DNA of 29,577 bases, from the NCBI GenBank assembly GCA_036005845.1, contig DASYQD010000020.1, forward strand, positions 1-29,577. Direction: 5' to 3'. Under the pieces are notes generated by a model. That model did not search any database. It was given only the letters and a program-made list of their open reading frames with translations, and was not told the origin of the DNA. Position 1 is the stretch's first letter; each line of letters begins with the position of its first letter. The position numbers and the translations under genes were made by a program. Source of the DNA: DASYQD01 sp036005845. Lineage in GTDB: Bacteria > Acidobacteriota > Thermoanaerobaculia > Multivoradales > JAIOJS01. This document shows positions 8,154 through 15,389 of this stretch, in pieces.

Positions 8154-9022
8154 GCCACCACTCCGCCGGCGGGATCGAGGGCGCGCAGGCTCTCTTCGCT
8201 GGCGTGGCGCGCGATCGCGCGGCGCAGCGGTTGCCAGACCGCCTCGCCGCCCGCCACCACGTTGCCGCTGGTGAAGTAGTCGCGGCCGCCGTCGACGTCG
8301 CTGACGCGGCCGCCCGCCTCTTCGATGAGCAGCACGCCGGCGGCGATGTCCCACGGCGAGAGGCGGAACTCGAAGAAGCCGTCGTAGACGCCGGCCGCCG
8401 TGTGCGCGAGGTCGAGCGCCGCGGCGCCGCACCGGCGCACCGCGCGCGCCTCCAGGAACACCTCGCGGAAAGCGGCGAGGTAGCGGTCGAGCGCGGCGTG
8501 GGCGCGGAAGGGAAAGCCGGTGGCGAGGAAGGCGCCGTCGAGGCCGGGTTGCGAGCTGACCTTCAGTCGCTCGCCGCGGCCCTGCGTCGCGTCGCCCTTC
8601 CACGCGCCGCCGCCGCGCACGGCGCTGTAGACGATGCCGGTGAGCGGCTCGTGCACGACGCCGGCGACCGGCTCGCCGCGCCGGCACGCAGCCACCGAGG
8701 TGCAGAAGATCGGCAACCCCTGCAGGAAATTGTTGGTGCCGTCGAGCGGATCGACGATCCACAGCAGCTCGTCGCCGCGCGCGCCGCTCCGGCCGCTCTC
8801 CTCGCCGAGGAAAGCGGCATTGGGAAAATGCCCGCGGATGACGCCGGCGATGGCGGCCTCGGCGGCGTGGTCGGCCGAGGAGACGAGGTCGTTGCGCCCC
8901 TTGGCGCGCACCCGCAGCGATTCGCTGCCGAACTGCTGGCGCAGCACCGAGGCGCCCGCCGCGGCGGCCTCGAGGGCCACCTCGAGGAGGCCGGGATCGC
9001 TCGTCTCGGCGGGGTGCACCAC
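8150..9022 (-). CDS. Inositol monophosphatase family protein (SuhB/HisN-like)
   Basis: A 290-residue Mg-dependent phosphatase. All family motifs are present: GEESG (Glu metal ligands), WIVDPLDGTNNF (the D-P-L-D-G-T metal and phosphate site) and SPWDIAAGVLLIEEAGG near the C-terminus. Family members hydrolyse inositol 1-phosphate, histidinol phosphate, fructose-1,6-bisphosphate or 3'-phosphoadenosine 5'-phosphate, and the sequence does not decide which. The frame stays open to 9361, but that would run under the divergent gene at 9105, so I take the GTG at 9020-9022 (another GTG follows directly). A TGCTATCCT box 5 bases before this start could make the transcript leaderless. The stop overlaps the M23 start by four bases, so this phosphatase probably leads the envelope operon. 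Confidence 0.88.
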   Translation of the reverse strand: MVHPAETSDPGLLEVALEAAAAGASVLRQQFGSESLRVRAKGRNDLVSSADHAAEAAIAGVIRGHFPNAAFLGEESGRSGARGDELLWIVDPLDGTNNFLQGLPIFCTSVAACRRGEPVAGVVHEPLTGIVYSAVRGGGAWKGDATQGRGERLKVSSQPGLDGAFLATGFPFRAHAALDRYLAAFREVFLEARAVRRCGAAALDLAHTAAGVYDGFFEFRLSPWDIAAGVLLIEEAGGRVSDVDGGRDYFTSGNVVAGGEAVWQPLRRAIARHASEESLRALDPAGGVVA

Positions 9023-9027
9023 GGCGA

Positions 9028-9036
9028 AGGATAGCA
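9028..9036 (-). promoter_or_regulatory. Extended -10 box TGCTATCCT before the IMPase gene
   Basis: Read on the minus strand, TGC-TATCCT (-10 hexamer 9028-9033, preceded by TGC) ends 5 bases before the GTG at 9022. Transcription would begin at or next to the start codon, and no Shine-Dalgarno is visible. No good -35 box is seen at 16-18 bases, consistent with an extended -10 promoter. The same nine bases occur before the TPR gene (21959) and upstream of the acylphosphatase gene. Confidence 0.45.
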
Positions 9037-9043
9037 GGGCACC

Positions 9044-9072
9044 TTGAACCGAACGCCGTCGCTGGACACACT
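9044..9072 (+). promoter_or_regulatory. Possible promoter of the cupredoxin gene
   Basis: TTGAAC (9044-9049) and CACACT (9067-9072) are spaced by 17 bases. The -35 is good but the -10 matches TATAAT at only three positions. A start site near 9079 would give a short leader containing the strong AGGAGG ribosome site at about 9092-9097. Confidence 0.3.
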
Positions 9073-9104
9073 CACCGGCGAGAGTCAGACGCAGGAGGAC
9101 ACCC

Positions 9105-10463
9105 ATGACGCGCCCACTCGCCGCCTCGCTCGTGCTCGCGTTTCTCGCCGCCGCGCTCGCCGTCGACGCACGGCCCGCCGCCGCTGCCGTCACCGTCGAC
9201 GTCACGATCAGCGGCGCCTCCTTCTCGCCGCAGACGGTCAACATCCAGGTGGGCGACACCGTGCGCTGGACCAACAACGCCGCCACCTTCCACAGCGTCA
9301 CCGCCGACGACAGCAGCTTCGAGAAGCCGGCGGCCACCGGGCCGTGGACGTTCACCCACACCTTCTCGGCGCCGGGCAGCGTCGGCTACCACTGCAGCGT
9401 TCACGGCTTCCCGGGCGGCGGCATGTTCGGCACCGTGGTGGTCGGCGGCACCGCGTCGCAGCCGGGGACGCTGCGCTTCAGCCAGGCCTCCTACTCGGTC
9501 AACGAGAACGCCGGCACCGCGACGATCACCGTGCAGCGCGTCGACGGCGACGACGGCGCCGTCTCCGTGAACTACGCGGCGAGCGCCGGCACCGCCGCCG
9601 CGGGCGCCGATTTCACGGCGACGGCCGGCACCTTGTCGTGGGCCGACAACGACGACACGAGCAAGAGCTTCACCGTGACGGTGCTCAACGATGCCCTCGT
9701 CGAGGGCACCGAGACCGTGCAGCTCGCGCTCTCGGCCGCGACCGGTGGCGCCGCCATCGATCCCACCAGGCAGAACGCCACGCTCTCGATCGTCGACGAC
9801 GACGTGCCGTCGGGCAACCCGCCGGCGGCGCCCACCAACCTGCAGGCGACCGCGCAGTCGACCACCAGCATCGCGCTCACCTGGACCGACAACGCCACCA
9901 ACGAGACCGGCTTCCGCATCGAGAGCCGTACCGTCGACGGCGCTTTCGCCGAGGTGCTCTCGGTGGGCGCCAACGTCACCAACGCCGTGGTGCCGGGGCT
10001 CACGCCGTCGACCTTCTACCTCTTCCGCGTGCGCGCCGTCGGCAACGGCGGCTTCTCCGCGTACTCGAACGAGGCGAGCGCCACCACCGACGGCATCATG
10101 GCCGCCTGCGTCGCCGGCGCCGAGACGCTCTGCCTCAACAACGGGCGCTTCCGCACCACCGTCGTCTGGCGCACCGCCAGCTCCAGCGGCCACGGGCAGG
10201 CGCTGCCGATCGCTTCGGCGCCCGACTCGGGCCTCTTCTACTTCTTCTCGCCGTCGAACCTCGAGATGCTGATCAAGGTGCTCAACGCCTGCGTGCCGTC
10301 GCTAGGCAACCGCTACTGGGTGTTCTACTCCGCCACCACCAACGTCGAGTTCGCGGTGACGGTGACCGACACGCAGAACGGCAAGCCGAAGACCTATTTC
10401 AATCCGCTCAACCGTGCCGCGCCGCCGGTGCAGGACACCGACGCCTTCGCGACCTGTCCGTAG
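9105..10463 (+). CDS. Secreted cupredoxin - Calx-beta - FN3 protein with conserved C-terminal module
   Basis: A 452-residue exported protein. The signal peptide is residues 1 to about 28. Residues about 29-115 are a plastocyanin-like cupredoxin domain with a full copper ligand set: His in TFHSVTAD, then Cys, His and Met in YHCSVHGFPGGGMFG. Residues about 120-240 are a Calx-beta domain (SVNENAGTATITVQR ... LSIVDDD). Residues about 245-332 are a fibronectin type III domain (PTNLQATAQSTTSIALTW). The last 118 residues (TLCLNNGRF, SGLFYFFSPSNLEMLIKVL, VEFAVTVTDTQNGKPKTYFNP) form a module I recognise from the C-termini of secreted proteins in acidobacteria and deltaproteobacteria; its function is unknown to me. 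The ATG is set by AGGAGG 7-8 bases upstream. It may be an extracellular copper-binding or electron-carrier protein attached to surface modules. Partners are unknown. Confidence 0.88.
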   Translation: MTRPLAASLVLAFLAAALAVDARPAAAAVTVDVTISGASFSPQTVNIQVGDTVRWTNNAATFHSVTADDSSFEKPAATGPWTFTHTFSAPGSVGYHCSVHGFPGGGMFGTVVVGGTASQPGTLRFSQASYSVNENAGTATITVQRVDGDDGAVSVNYAASAGTAAAGADFTATAGTLSWADNDDTSKSFTVTVLNDALVEGTETVQLALSAATGGAAIDPTRQNATLSIVDDDVPSGNPPAAPTNLQATAQSTTSIALTWTDNATNETGFRIESRTVDGAFAEVLSVGANVTNAVVPGLTPSTFYLFRVRAVGNGGFSAYSNEASATTDGIMAACVAGAETLCLNNGRFRTTVVWRTASSSGHGQALPIASAPDSGLFYFFSPSNLEMLIKVLNACVPSLGNRYWVFYSATTNVEFAVTVTDTQNGKPKTYFNPLNRAAPPVQDTDAFATCP

Positions 10464-10471
10464 CGGGCCGG

Positions 10472-11707
10472 CTACAACCGCTTCCGCGCCACGAGGCCGT
10501 AGTCCTGCTCGCCGAAGAGCAGGTCGTCGAGGCGGTCGCGGAGGCGGTTGACGCGGTCGGCGAGCGGGTGGAGCTCGGCGGCGATGGTGTCGAGCGGCAC
10601 CTCGGGCAGCCGTTGCTCGGCGGGGAATGGGCGCAGCGGCAACACCTCGATCTCGTCGAAGCCCTGCCGGCGCGCGAGGTCGGCGAGGTAGCTCGGGTGC
10701 ACCGGCCGCTGATGCGTGGGGTCGAGCCAGAAGTTGCGCGCGGCGACGACGAGCGACAGCGGGCTCGGCGTCTCGAGGATCAGCACGCCGCCGGGACGGA
10801 GCGCCGCGAAGGCGAGCGCCACCAGGCGCTCGAGCACGGCGGCCGGCAGGTGCTCGATGACGTGGAAGGAGACGACCGCGCCCAGGCTCTCGCGCGGCTC
10901 TTTCGCGAGTTGCTCGAGCAGGTCGCCTTCGACGACGTCGAGCCCCTGCGCGCGGCAGTGCTCCACCATCTCGGCGCTGCTGTCGACGCCGCGCACGGCG
11001 AGGCCGGCGGCGGCGAAGGTGCGCAGCGCCTCGCCGCGGCCGCAGCCGAGGTCGAGCAGCGGCGACGCATCCTTCAAGTGCGGCAGGTAGGCGGCGACGC
11101 GCTCGGCGATCTCCTCCTCGGTGCCGCGGTAGCGGCGCTCGAACTCGACGTAGCCGCGCTCGGCAAAGGCGCGCGCGAGCACCGGCGCCGGCGCCACCGG
11201 GCGCTCGGTCGCCACTCCCACCGCATCAGCGGCCGCTTCGTGAGTCGCCGCCGCCGCGGCGCCGTGCGCATCGGCCGCCAGCAGCGCCGAGCGTGCCCAC
11301 GCCAGCAGCTCGCGCGCGTCGGCGCGGTGCGCGTCCACCTTGCCGTCGAGCCGCGCGTAGAGCGCGTCGTGGTGGCGGATGACCTCGCCGAGCCCTTCCT
11401 GCACGATCGCCTCGACGTGGCCGACGCGGTCCTCGAGGCGGCGCGTCGTCGCGGCGAGCCCGGCGATGCGCTCGAGCAGGATGAGGTTGAAGATGCGCTG
11501 CCGCTCCCACAGGTCGTTCTGCGGGACTTGCACGAACGGCCGCAGCAGCCGCTTGAAGAAGACCAGCGCGCGGCCCATGAGGCCGCGGTGGCTGCGAACG
11601 GGGAACCGGTGGTCCCCCGCCCACAACCAGCGCCAGGCCTCGAGGTCGCGCGTCGGCTGGTCGAGGAAGTCCTCGATCCGCGGCGCGCGCGGCGCCTCGT
11701 CGGCCAC
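10472..11707 (-). CDS. SAM-dependent methyltransferase, O-antigen chain-terminating type
   Basis: A 411-residue protein. The N-terminal half has FFKRLLRPFVQVPQNDLWERQ and a helical, probably coiled-coil region to about residue 150. Then YVEFERRYRGTEEEI leads into a class I methyltransferase fold with motif I LLDLGCGRGEALRTF (about 217-231), the acidic VVEGDLLEQL, VVSFHVIEHLP, and LRPGGVLILETPSPLS followed by NFWLDPTHQRPVHP. This combination is that of WbdD-like methyltransferases that cap O-polysaccharides. It begins 9 bases after rplI with a GGAGTAGAGAG ribosome site, so it is probably the last gene of the rpsF-rpsR-rplI transcript, an odd place for an LPS gene. The target sugar is unknown. 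Its stop is only 8 bases from that of the convergent cupredoxin gene. Confidence 0.85.
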   Translation of the reverse strand: MADEAPRAPRIEDFLDQPTRDLEAWRWLWAGDHRFPVRSHRGLMGRALVFFKRLLRPFVQVPQNDLWERQRIFNLILLERIAGLAATTRRLEDRVGHVEAIVQEGLGEVIRHHDALYARLDGKVDAHRADARELLAWARSALLAADAHGAAAAATHEAAADAVGVATERPVAPAPVLARAFAERGYVEFERRYRGTEEEIAERVAAYLPHLKDASPLLDLGCGRGEALRTFAAAGLAVRGVDSSAEMVEHCRAQGLDVVEGDLLEQLAKEPRESLGAVVSFHVIEHLPAAVLERLVALAFAALRPGGVLILETPSPLSLVVAARNFWLDPTHQRPVHPSYLADLARRQGFDEIEVLPLRPFPAEQRLPEVPLDTIAAELHPLADRVNRLRDRLDDLLFGEQDYGLVARKRL

Positions 11708-11716
11708 GGCGGCTCT

Positions 11717-12163
11717 CTACTCCGCGGGCAGCACGGTGACCATCAGCTCGGCGGTGACGTCGGGGTGCAGGTAGACGTTCACCCGGTGGTCGCCGATGGT
11801 CTTGATGCCGCCGCCGACGTCGAGCTTGCGGCGATCGACGCTGATGCCCTTCTCGTGCAGCGCCTCGGCGATCTCGGTGGCGGTCACCGAGCCGTAGAGG
11901 GTGCCGGTCTCGCCCACTCGCTTGGTGAGCTCGACGCGCACGCCGTTGAGCGCGCCGGCCGCCTCGAGCGCGCCCTCGCGCTCCTTGGCGATCTTGGCGT
12001 CGATCTTCTTCTTCTGGCTGACGAACCACTTGCGGTTCGCGTCGGTGGCCTCGACGGCGTAGCCCTGCGGCAGCAGGTAGTTGCGGGCGAAGCCTGGCTT
12101 CACCTCCACCTCCTGGCCGCGCTTGCCCTTCTGGCGCAGGTCGTTGAGCAGGATGACTCGCAT
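11717..12163 (-). CDS. rplI: Large ribosomal subunit protein bL9
   Basis: A full-length L9 (148 residues). The N-terminal domain begins MRVILLNDLRQKGKRGQ and has the signature VKPGFARNYLLPQGYA, which binds 23S rRNA domain V. A long connecting helix (residues about 41-75, Lys/Glu-rich) joins it to the C-terminal domain with GTLYGSVTATEIAEAL and GIKTIGDHRVNVYLHPDV. It begins 10 bases after rpsR with GGAGAG as ribosome site, in the usual rpsF-rpsR-rplI order. Confidence 0.97.
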   Translation of the reverse strand: MRVILLNDLRQKGKRGQEVEVKPGFARNYLLPQGYAVEATDANRKWFVSQKKKIDAKIAKEREGALEAAGALNGVRVELTKRVGETGTLYGSVTATEIAEALHEKGISVDRRKLDVGGGIKTIGDHRVNVYLHPDVTAELMVTVLPAE

Positions 12164-12173
12164 GGGCGCTCTC

Positions 12174-12413
12174 CTACTCCGACACGAACGGCAGCAGCGC
12201 CAGGTGGCGCGCCCGCTTGATGGCGTCGGTGAGCATGCGCTGGTGGCGCGCCGAGGTGCCGGAGATGCGGCGGGGAAGGATCTTGGCGTGCTCCAGGATG
12301 TACTGCTGGAGCAGCTTGACGTCCTTGTAGTCGATGTACTCGATGCCGTCCGCGCAGAACTTGCAGACCTTGCGGCGGCGGAAGAACACCTTCTTGCGCG
12401 GTGGGGCGCTCAT
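12174..12413 (-). CDS. rpsR: Small ribosomal subunit protein bS18
   Basis: A 79-residue S18. It contains the core IEYIDYKDVKLLQQYI, ILPRRISGTSARHQRML and the basic end AIKRARHLALLPFV. It keeps a CxxC pair (VCKFC, residues 17-21), part of the zinc-binding form of the family. S18 binds as a heterodimer with S6 on the 30S platform. The ATG overlaps the rpsF stop by four bases (ATGA at 12410-12413), ensuring coupled synthesis of the partners. Confidence 0.97.
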   Translation of the reverse strand: MSAPPRKKVFFRRRKVCKFCADGIEYIDYKDVKLLQQYILEHAKILPRRISGTSARHQRMLTDAIKRARHLALLPFVSE

Positions 12414-12838
12414 GCTTCCCTCGCTTCCTCGATCGACGACCGTTCGCGGCTGCCGCCGCTGCCGCCACGCAGCGGGCCGGTGATGCCGACCGCCTCGGCG
12501 GCGGCGAACGACCGCTTGCCCTTGCGCATGGCGCGGCGCAGGTCCTCGTCGGTGCGGATCCAGAGATAGCGCAGCACGCGCTCGTTCTGGTTGAGCCGCT
12601 TCTCCACCAGCGCCACCGGCGGCGCCTCGTTCTCGGCGACGATGTAGAGGAACACGTAGCGCCCCTCGTTCACCTTGCCGACCGGGTAGGCGAGCTTGCG
12701 CTTGCCCCAGCTCTCTTCCTTGACCACTTCGACGCCCTTGCCCGACACCATCTTCTTGACCTCGTCGACGAGGCCCACCTGCTCCTCGTCGGACAGGCTG
12801 GGGTCGAGCACGAGCGCCAGCTCGTACGTACGCTTCAT
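12410..12838 (-). CDS. rpsF: Small ribosomal subunit protein bS6
   Basis: A 142-residue S6. The typical core runs from MKRTYELALVLDPSLSDE through WGKRKLAYPVGKVNEGRYV to NQNERVLRYLWIRTDEDL. The C-terminal extension (about 40 residues, Gly/Ser/Arg-rich then acidic) is longer than in E. coli. The ATG at 12836-12838 is fixed by GAGGGAGG 9-10 bases upstream. It is the first gene of the rpsF-rpsR-rplI-methyltransferase operon and follows a leader of about 120 bases with several hairpins, where autogenous control by the S6:S18 complex is plausible. Confidence 0.97.
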   Translation of the reverse strand: MKRTYELALVLDPSLSDEEQVGLVDEVKKMVSGKGVEVVKEESWGKRKLAYPVGKVNEGRYVFLYIVAENEAPPVALVEKRLNQNERVLRYLWIRTDEDLRRAMRKGKRSFAAAEAVGITGPLRGGSGGSRERSSIEEAREA

Positions 12839-12857
12839 GTCTGGGATGCCTCCCTCT

Positions 12858-12957
12858 GGACGTTTCGGCCCCGCCGGTCCCTCGGGGTGAGGGCGATGGA
12901 GCAGAGAGGCCGGGGGCGGTACACCCGTCCCCGGGATCTGACCACTGCGGTCAGGAG
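12858..12957 (-). promoter_or_regulatory. Structured rpsF mRNA leader, candidate S6:S18 autoregulatory element
   Basis: Between the predicted transcription start and rpsF the transcript can form four stem-loops. Stem A is CTGACC/GGTCAG with a 5-base loop (12938-12954). Stem B has CCGGGG/CCCCGG at its base plus a 4-bp inner stem with a loop (12910-12934). Stem D is CCCTC/GAGGG (12879-12893), sharing two bases with stem C. Stem C is GGAC/GTCC enclosing CGGC/GCCG with an AAAC bulge on the 3' side (12858-12880). Many bacteria control rpsF by binding of the S6:S18 dimer to a bulged leader hairpin that mimics its 16S rRNA site. Stem C is the best candidate. I could not test it against the published motif. 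Confidence 0.4.
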
Positions 12958-12963
12958 CTGCGT

Positions 12964-12991
12964 ATTGTACGCGGCGAGAGGGCGGCGTCAA
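12964..12991 (-). promoter_or_regulatory. Sigma70-type promoter of the rpsF operon
   Basis: On the minus strand TTGACG (12986-12991) and TACAAT (12964-12969) are separated by 16 bases. Each hexamer differs from consensus at one position, the best match in the window. Transcription should start near 12957, leaving a leader of about 118 bases. The -35 overlaps the inverted repeat at 12988-13017 and lies close to the divergent start at 13035, so the two transcription units could interfere. Confidence 0.65.
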
Positions 12992-13017
12992 GGCCGATCC
13001 GGCCTCGCGGGCCTTGA
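12988..13017. repeat. Inverted repeat TCAAGGCC/GGCCTTGA
   Basis: A perfect 8-bp inverted repeat (12988-12995 and 13010-13017) with a 14-base centre that itself contains another GGCC. It covers part of the rpsF -35 box and ends at the first possible ATG of the divergent membrane-protein gene. It could be an operator for a dimeric regulator or simply chance in GC-rich DNA. Confidence 0.3.
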
Positions 13018-13020
13018 TGC

Positions 13021-13026
13021 TACATT
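13021..13026 (+). promoter_or_regulatory. Possible -10 box TACATT of the YfhO-like gene
   Basis: TGC-TACATT (13018-13026) ends 8 bases before the GTG at 13035. This resembles the TGC-TAnnnT boxes close to other start codons in this window and would give a leaderless or nearly leaderless mRNA. No -35 is evident. Confidence 0.3.
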
Positions 13027-13034
13027 CCCGCCGC

Positions 13035-15389
13035 GTGACCTCGAGCCGCCACGCCGACGCGCGCGGCGCGCTCCTGGCCGCCGCCGTAGTGCTGCTCCTC
13101 TTCGCTTCGCGCTATGCCGCGCGGCCCGAGGACTTCTGGCGCAACGATTTCCAGCTCCTCCACCTGCCGGCTTCGCGCGACGTGGCGCGCGCCTGGTCAC
13201 ACGGCGAAGCGCCCCTCCTCATCTCGCCGGCGAGCGCGGCACCGCTCGCCGCGGAATTCCAGTCTGGTGTGTTCTCGCTCTTCGTCACCGCCTGCAACCT
13301 GGCGGTGTGGGCCTTTCACCCCGGTCCCGTCGCCGCCGCGGCACTGCTTTCGGGCATCCACCTGGCGGTGCTGGCGGCAGGCGCCTTCCGGCTGGCACGA
13401 CGTCGGGGCCTGCTGGTTCCGCTGGCGTTGATGGTGGCGATGGTGACCAGCCTGAACGGCTACATGCTGATCTGGGCGGCGACCGATTGGTACCCGGCCC
13501 TTACCAGCTTCGCATGGTTGCCCTGGTTCTGGTGGAGCGCGGAGCCCGCCGCCGGTGGGCGCCTCGTGCCGGGTTGGATCGTGACTGGTGGCTTCCTCTA
13601 TCTGCTGATCAGCGCGGGTTGGCCTTACGCCGTGCTGGCCGCCGGCGTGCTGACGGTTTCGATACTGGCGCGGTTCCATGCTGGGCCGGAGTCCAAGGCA
13701 ATCCTGATCAGTCTGGCCAAGGCCTGGGCACTCGGGCTCGCCCTCGCAGCTCCGGCACTGTTGATGCTGGTCGAGTGGTATCTCGCCAGCAACCGTTTCG
13801 CCGCGCCTGGACATGCCTGGTGGGCCTGGACCGTACCGCCTGCCGCGTGGCTCGGTCTGGGGCTGCCGAGCTTCCATTCCATATGGATCACTTATGAAGG
13901 CCCACTGCTGCGGTCGGCAATGGAGATGGAGGGTGCCCTGGTCCCCCTCGCCGGAGTGCTCGCTGGGCTCGGCGCGACGGGCCTGAGGTTCCTCCGCTCC
14001 TGCCGCTGGGAGGTCGTCCTGGTGGGGCTCACCGGCGCCCTCGCGACGCTCAACGGCTTCGGGCCGTTCTCCTGGAGCTTCCGCTGGTTACCTCTCTTTC
14101 ACCTCGCATTCGCTTTGCTCGGAGGTCTTGGGCTGCAGGCCGCCACCGCTGGTTCGCGGCGACGCGGGACCTACCGGCTCTTCGCCTTGCCTGGAGTGGG
14201 CGCGGCGTTCTTCGTGGCGGCGGCATGGTTGGCGGACATCGCCGATCGACGAGCAACGGTCCACGGTTTCGCTCTGGCGGGGGCCTCGCTGCTGCTGCTC
14301 GGCGGTTGGGCTGCGGCCGGATGGCGGCGCCGCTCGGCGAGCGTACTCGCCGCGCCATGGGTGGTCGCCACATCGCTGGCGCTGTCGTGGCTGACGATTC
14401 CGTTCGCCGGCACGGTGCCGCGCTGGCGCTTCGGGAAGGAGACGCTCGATGCAACTCCCTTGGACCCGGCGCGGCGCTACGTTTCCCTCTACTCCGGGCG
14501 GGACGCGATGCCACCGTTGCCGTTGCCGCCGGTCGCCGCGGGAACGCTCGACGGACGTGGTGAGGCGCTGAGGATCGGCAATACACCACAACTCGCCGGC
14601 CTCGACTTTCTCAACGGTTACAGCGCCTTCGTCCACCGCGGTCTACATGACGTCACGGGGCTCGAGTTGATGGGTTGTTTCGACGAGCCGGGCCTCGAGC
14701 GGATCCTGGCGGCCGAGACTGGGACGGAGGGGCTGCTCGCCTACGCGGCGGTCGATGGCCTGCTGCTACCGCACCGACTCGCGAGCGCGGTACCCGGGCT
14801 CCTCCAGCACGGCTGGCGCCCAACCGCGGCGAACATCTCCGACGTCATCGACTTGGAGCGGCCGCCTCAGCCGCGTGTACGCTCGTTGCGATCGCTGGAA
14901 GTGGTCGCCGACGGCCGCGAAGTCAGCCGCCGGCTGGCAGTGCGTCCGCGCGGTATGCCGCCGGCGATCAGCTCTACCGCGGAAAGCTCCTTGTCGGTCG
15001 GCGTGCATGATTTTGTCGCCGCCCGGGTCACTCTGATCGAAGAAGGCCGTAACTCGACAACCGTTCGCGTCGCCGTACCGCGCGGCGACGCCGAGGCCCT
15101 GGTGCTCTTTGCGCGCATCTGGTTTCCAGGCATGCGCGCGTCGCTTGCTGGTCGTGAATTGCCGGTCGAGCGAATCGCCAGCGTCTTTCCCGCCGTCCGC
15201 GTGCCACCGGATGCAAGCGGTCGCTTGGAGTTGATCTATCGACCGCGCCTGTTGCAGGTCGGACTCGCGATCGCCGCCCTGGGGCTGATCTCGGCAGCTA
15301 TCGCCGCCGTCCGCGCCGCAGCGACGCCGCATGGCCGGTGTGGATCCGCTGCGTCGCCCACGAGTCCTGCGGATATTCCTAGCCGTTGA
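13035..15389 (+). CDS. YfhO-like multi-pass membrane protein (GT-C type)
   Basis: About 784 residues with roughly a dozen hydrophobic segments up to residue about 475, then a soluble C-terminal domain and one last membrane helix (VGLAIAALGLISAAIAAV). The first periplasmic loop has NDFQLLHLPASRDVARAWSH and, after GEAPLL, PLAAEFQSGVFS, like YfhO and GT-C lipid-linked sugar transferases. The C-terminal domain has VLFARIWFPGMRASLAG, then LPVERI and LELIYRPRLLQ, equivalent to the 'sYFPGWra..dG' region of YfhO-like proteins. It probably transfers sugars from a lipid carrier at the outer face of the inner membrane. Starts at 13017 (ATG) and 13035 (GTG) are possible; I prefer 13035 because of the -10-like box just upstream. 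Its stop overlaps that of the convergent pth by 11 bases. It separates two housekeeping operons and uses somewhat less GC-biased codons. Confidence 0.75.
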   Translation: MTSSRHADARGALLAAAVVLLLFASRYAARPEDFWRNDFQLLHLPASRDVARAWSHGEAPLLISPASAAPLAAEFQSGVFSLFVTACNLAVWAFHPGPVAAAALLSGIHLAVLAAGAFRLARRRGLLVPLALMVAMVTSLNGYMLIWAATDWYPALTSFAWLPWFWWSAEPAAGGRLVPGWIVTGGFLYLLISAGWPYAVLAAGVLTVSILARFHAGPESKAILISLAKAWALGLALAAPALLMLVEWYLASNRFAAPGHAWWAWTVPPAAWLGLGLPSFHSIWITYEGPLLRSAMEMEGALVPLAGVLAGLGATGLRFLRSCRWEVVLVGLTGALATLNGFGPFSWSFRWLPLFHLAFALLGGLGLQAATAGSRRRGTYRLFALPGVGAAFFVAAAWLADIADRRATVHGFALAGASLLLLGGWAAAGWRRRSASVLAAPWVVATSLALSWLTIPFAGTVPRWRFGKETLDATPLDPARRYVSLYSGRDAMPPLPLPPVAAGTLDGRGEALRIGNTPQLAGLDFLNGYSAFVHRGLHDVTGLELMGCFDEPGLERILAAETGTEGLLAYAAVDGLLLPHRLASAVPGLLQHGWRPTAANISDVIDLERPPQPRVRSLRSLEVVADGREVSRRLAVRPRGMPPAISSTAESSLSVGVHDFVAARVTLIEEGRNSTTVRVAVPRGDAEALVLFARIWFPGMRASLAGRELPVERIASVFPAVRVPPDASGRLELIYRPRLLQVGLAIAALGLISAAIAAVRAAATPHGRCGSAASPTSPADIPSR

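Noticed and set aside
9023..9361. N-terminal extension of the inositol-phosphatase protein
   Set aside because: It would run under the divergent secreted protein gene and has no family similarity.
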